Origin: JALZAA01 sp035316005
GTDB lineage: Bacteria > Actinomycetota > Acidimicrobiia > IMCC26256 > JACDBD01
DNA: 13,031 nt
NCBI GenBank assembly: GCA_035316005.1
Contig: DATFXK010000353.1
Location: 1 to 13,031, forward strand
Direction: 5' to 3'
A program made the position numbers and the translations under genes. The first letter of the stretch is position 1; the number at the start of each line of letters is the position of its first letter. This document shows, piece by piece, positions 11,973-13,031 of the stretch. Below the pieces are notes generated by a model. The model did not search any database. It was not told where the DNA came from and worked only from the letters and a program-made list of their open reading frames with translations.

Positions 11973-13031
11973 ATGGCGGTCGAAGAGCAGGAGATCCGTT
12001 CCGGCACGGTCGAGGAGCTCGCCGAGACGGTGTCCGACCACGAGAAGCGCGAAGCCGTCCACGCCGTCCGTTCAGCCGGCGACGCGCTGTTCACGTGGGA
12101 CTACGGCCGCAGCCGAGACGCGCTGAGCAAGCTCTACGAGAAGGCCAAGACCTCGATGTGGAACGTCTCGGCCGACATCGACTGGGACATCGACGTCGAC
12201 CCGTGGAAGATCGCCCGCGACCCGAACAACCCGCTGAACACCACGATGGCGCTCGAACGGGCGGGCACACCGTTCGAGAAGCTGTCCGAGGACGAGTGGT
12301 TCGATCTCGGCGCCGCCCAGCAGGCGTGGGTGCTGTCGCAGTTCATGCACGGCGAGCAGGGCGCCCTGATCTGCACGGCGAAGATCGTCGAGCAGGTGCC
12401 CTGGGTCGATGCCAAGTACTACGCGGCCACGCAGGTCATGGACGAGGCCCGCCACGTGGAGGTCTACGCCAAGTACCTCAAGGAGAAGCTGGCGCACGAG
12501 TTCCCGATCAACGTCCACCTGCGGGCGTTGCTCGACGACGTCGTCTCCGACTCCCGCTGGGACATGACGTACCTCGGCATGCAGATCATGATCGAGGGTC
12601 TGGCGCTCGCCGCCTTCGGGTTCCAGTACCAGACGTCACCCGATCCGCTGCTGAAGCAGATCACGCGGTACGTGATGGCGGACGAAGCCCGGCACGTCGC
12701 GTTCGGGGTGCTGTCGCTCAAGGAGGCCTACCAGGACCTCGATGCTGCAGGGGTCCGCGAGCGACAGGAGTTCTGCTACGACGCGGCAGTGAAGATGCGC
12801 GACCGGTTCCTCGGCCAGGAGGTCTGGGAGTGGGCGGGCCTGCCGGTCAAGGAGTGCACGCGCGTGATGCTCGACTCGCCGTTGCAGCGCGAGTTCCGCA
12901 AGATGCTGTTCTCCAAGATCGTCCCGAACCTCAAGAAGCTCGGCCTGCTCGACGCCGGCGACGGCTGGCTGCGCCAGAAGTTCGGCGAGCTCGGGGTCCT
13001 CGAGTACGAGGACTGGGAGGACACCGGCGCC
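11973..13031 (+). CDS. Ferritin-like di-iron protein, possibly an oxygenase (3' end cut by window)
   Basis: The visible 353 residues are in frame to the right edge with no stop, so the C-terminus is missing. A four-helix bundle di-iron site is predicted from E128 (HGEQGAL), E158 and H161 (DEARH), E208 (MIEGLAL) and E238 and H241 (DEARH). The two halves show the same 30-residue spacing between first Glu and ExxH. This ligand set fits ferritin-like oxygenases and oxidases of the R2/AurF-like type; I cannot name the substrate. The Trp-, Asp- and Asn-rich segment at about 63-85 (WNVSADIDWDIDVDPWKIARDP) lies upstream of the bundle. The start has GGAAGGA 8 nt before the ATG. It follows the WS/DGAT gene by 31 nt, suggesting an operon and a possible role in oxidising or modifying a fatty acyl or alcohol substrate; that link is inference. 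Confidence 0.88.
   Translation, partial: MAVEEQEIRSGTVEELAETVSDHEKREAVHAVRSAGDALFTWDYGRSRDALSKLYEKAKTSMWNVSADIDWDIDVDPWKIARDPNNPLNTTMALERAGTPFEKLSEDEWFDLGAAQQAWVLSQFMHGEQGALICTAKIVEQVPWVDAKYYAATQVMDEARHVEVYAKYLKEKLAHEFPINVHLRALLDDVVSDSRWDMTYLGMQIMIEGLALAAFGFQYQTSPDPLLKQITRYVMADEARHVAFGVLSLKEAYQDLDAAGVRERQEFCYDAAVKMRDRFLGQEVWEWAGLPVKECTRVMLDSPLQREFRKMLFSKIVPNLKKLGLLDAGDGWLRQKFGELGVLEYEDWEDTGA

Noticed and set aside
1..13031. tRNA, rRNA, CRISPR, insertion sequence or phage/defence genes
   Set aside because: I saw no repeat array, transposase, integrase, nuclease or tRNA-like cloverleaf; all sizeable frames are accounted for by ordinary metabolic genes.

Overview
The window reads as a GC-rich chromosomal segment of an actinobacterium, possibly of the class Acidimicrobiia or a related uncultured lineage. 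The lineage is inferred from gene content (a WS/DGAT wax ester/triacylglycerol synthase, a GH15 trehalase-type hydrolase, acyl-CoA metabolism), strong G/C bias at third codon positions, and several probable leaderless starts with a TANNNT -10 element 6-7 nt before the start codon. I see no tRNA or rRNA gene, IS element, integrase, CRISPR array or phage gene. Coding density is very high, and two convergent gene pairs overlap at their stop codons.

Layout. 26-1660 (+) encodes an AMP-forming acyl-CoA synthetase whose frame is still open at the left edge. It converges on a two-gene minus-strand operon: a small two-helix membrane protein (2593-2309) followed by an isochorismatase-fold hydrolase (2300-1650) with Gly where cysteine hydrolases have their nucleophile. 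Plus-strand genes follow: a DUF1579-like beta-barrel protein (2678-3142), a VOC/glyoxalase-fold protein (3193-3624) and a zinc-free quinone oxidoreductase (3621-4580), the last two joined by an ATGA overlap. A minus-strand SDR (5446-4577) converges on the oxidoreductase. Diverging from the SDR is a GH15 trehalase-like enzyme (5547-7376).

The second half holds a divergent 2-oxoacid dehydrogenase locus. The minus-strand E2 acyltransferase (8256-7396) keeps the E3-binding and catalytic domains but has no lipoyl domain. The plus-strand E1 (8334-10460) is a single-chain alpha-beta fusion. Their promoters appear to share a 77-bp interval. Next come a WS/DGAT O-acyltransferase (10499-11941) and, 31 nt later, a ferritin-like di-iron protein (11973 onward) that runs off the right edge with all six predicted iron ligands in place.

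Working together (inference): the acyl-CoA synthetase, the 2-oxoacid dehydrogenase (probably branched-chain type, making acyl-CoA), the WS/DGAT and perhaps the di-iron enzyme would fit acyl-CoA supply and neutral-lipid storage. The GH15 enzyme would handle trehalose or a related alpha-glucoside. The VOC, quinone reductase and SDR genes look like general redox or detoxification functions.

I do not see a clearly new multi-gene system. The points most worth a second look are the lipoyl-less E2 opposite a fused E1, the Cys-to-Gly isochorismatase in an operon with a small membrane protein, the recurring leaderless promoter layout, and the WS/DGAT plus di-iron pair.
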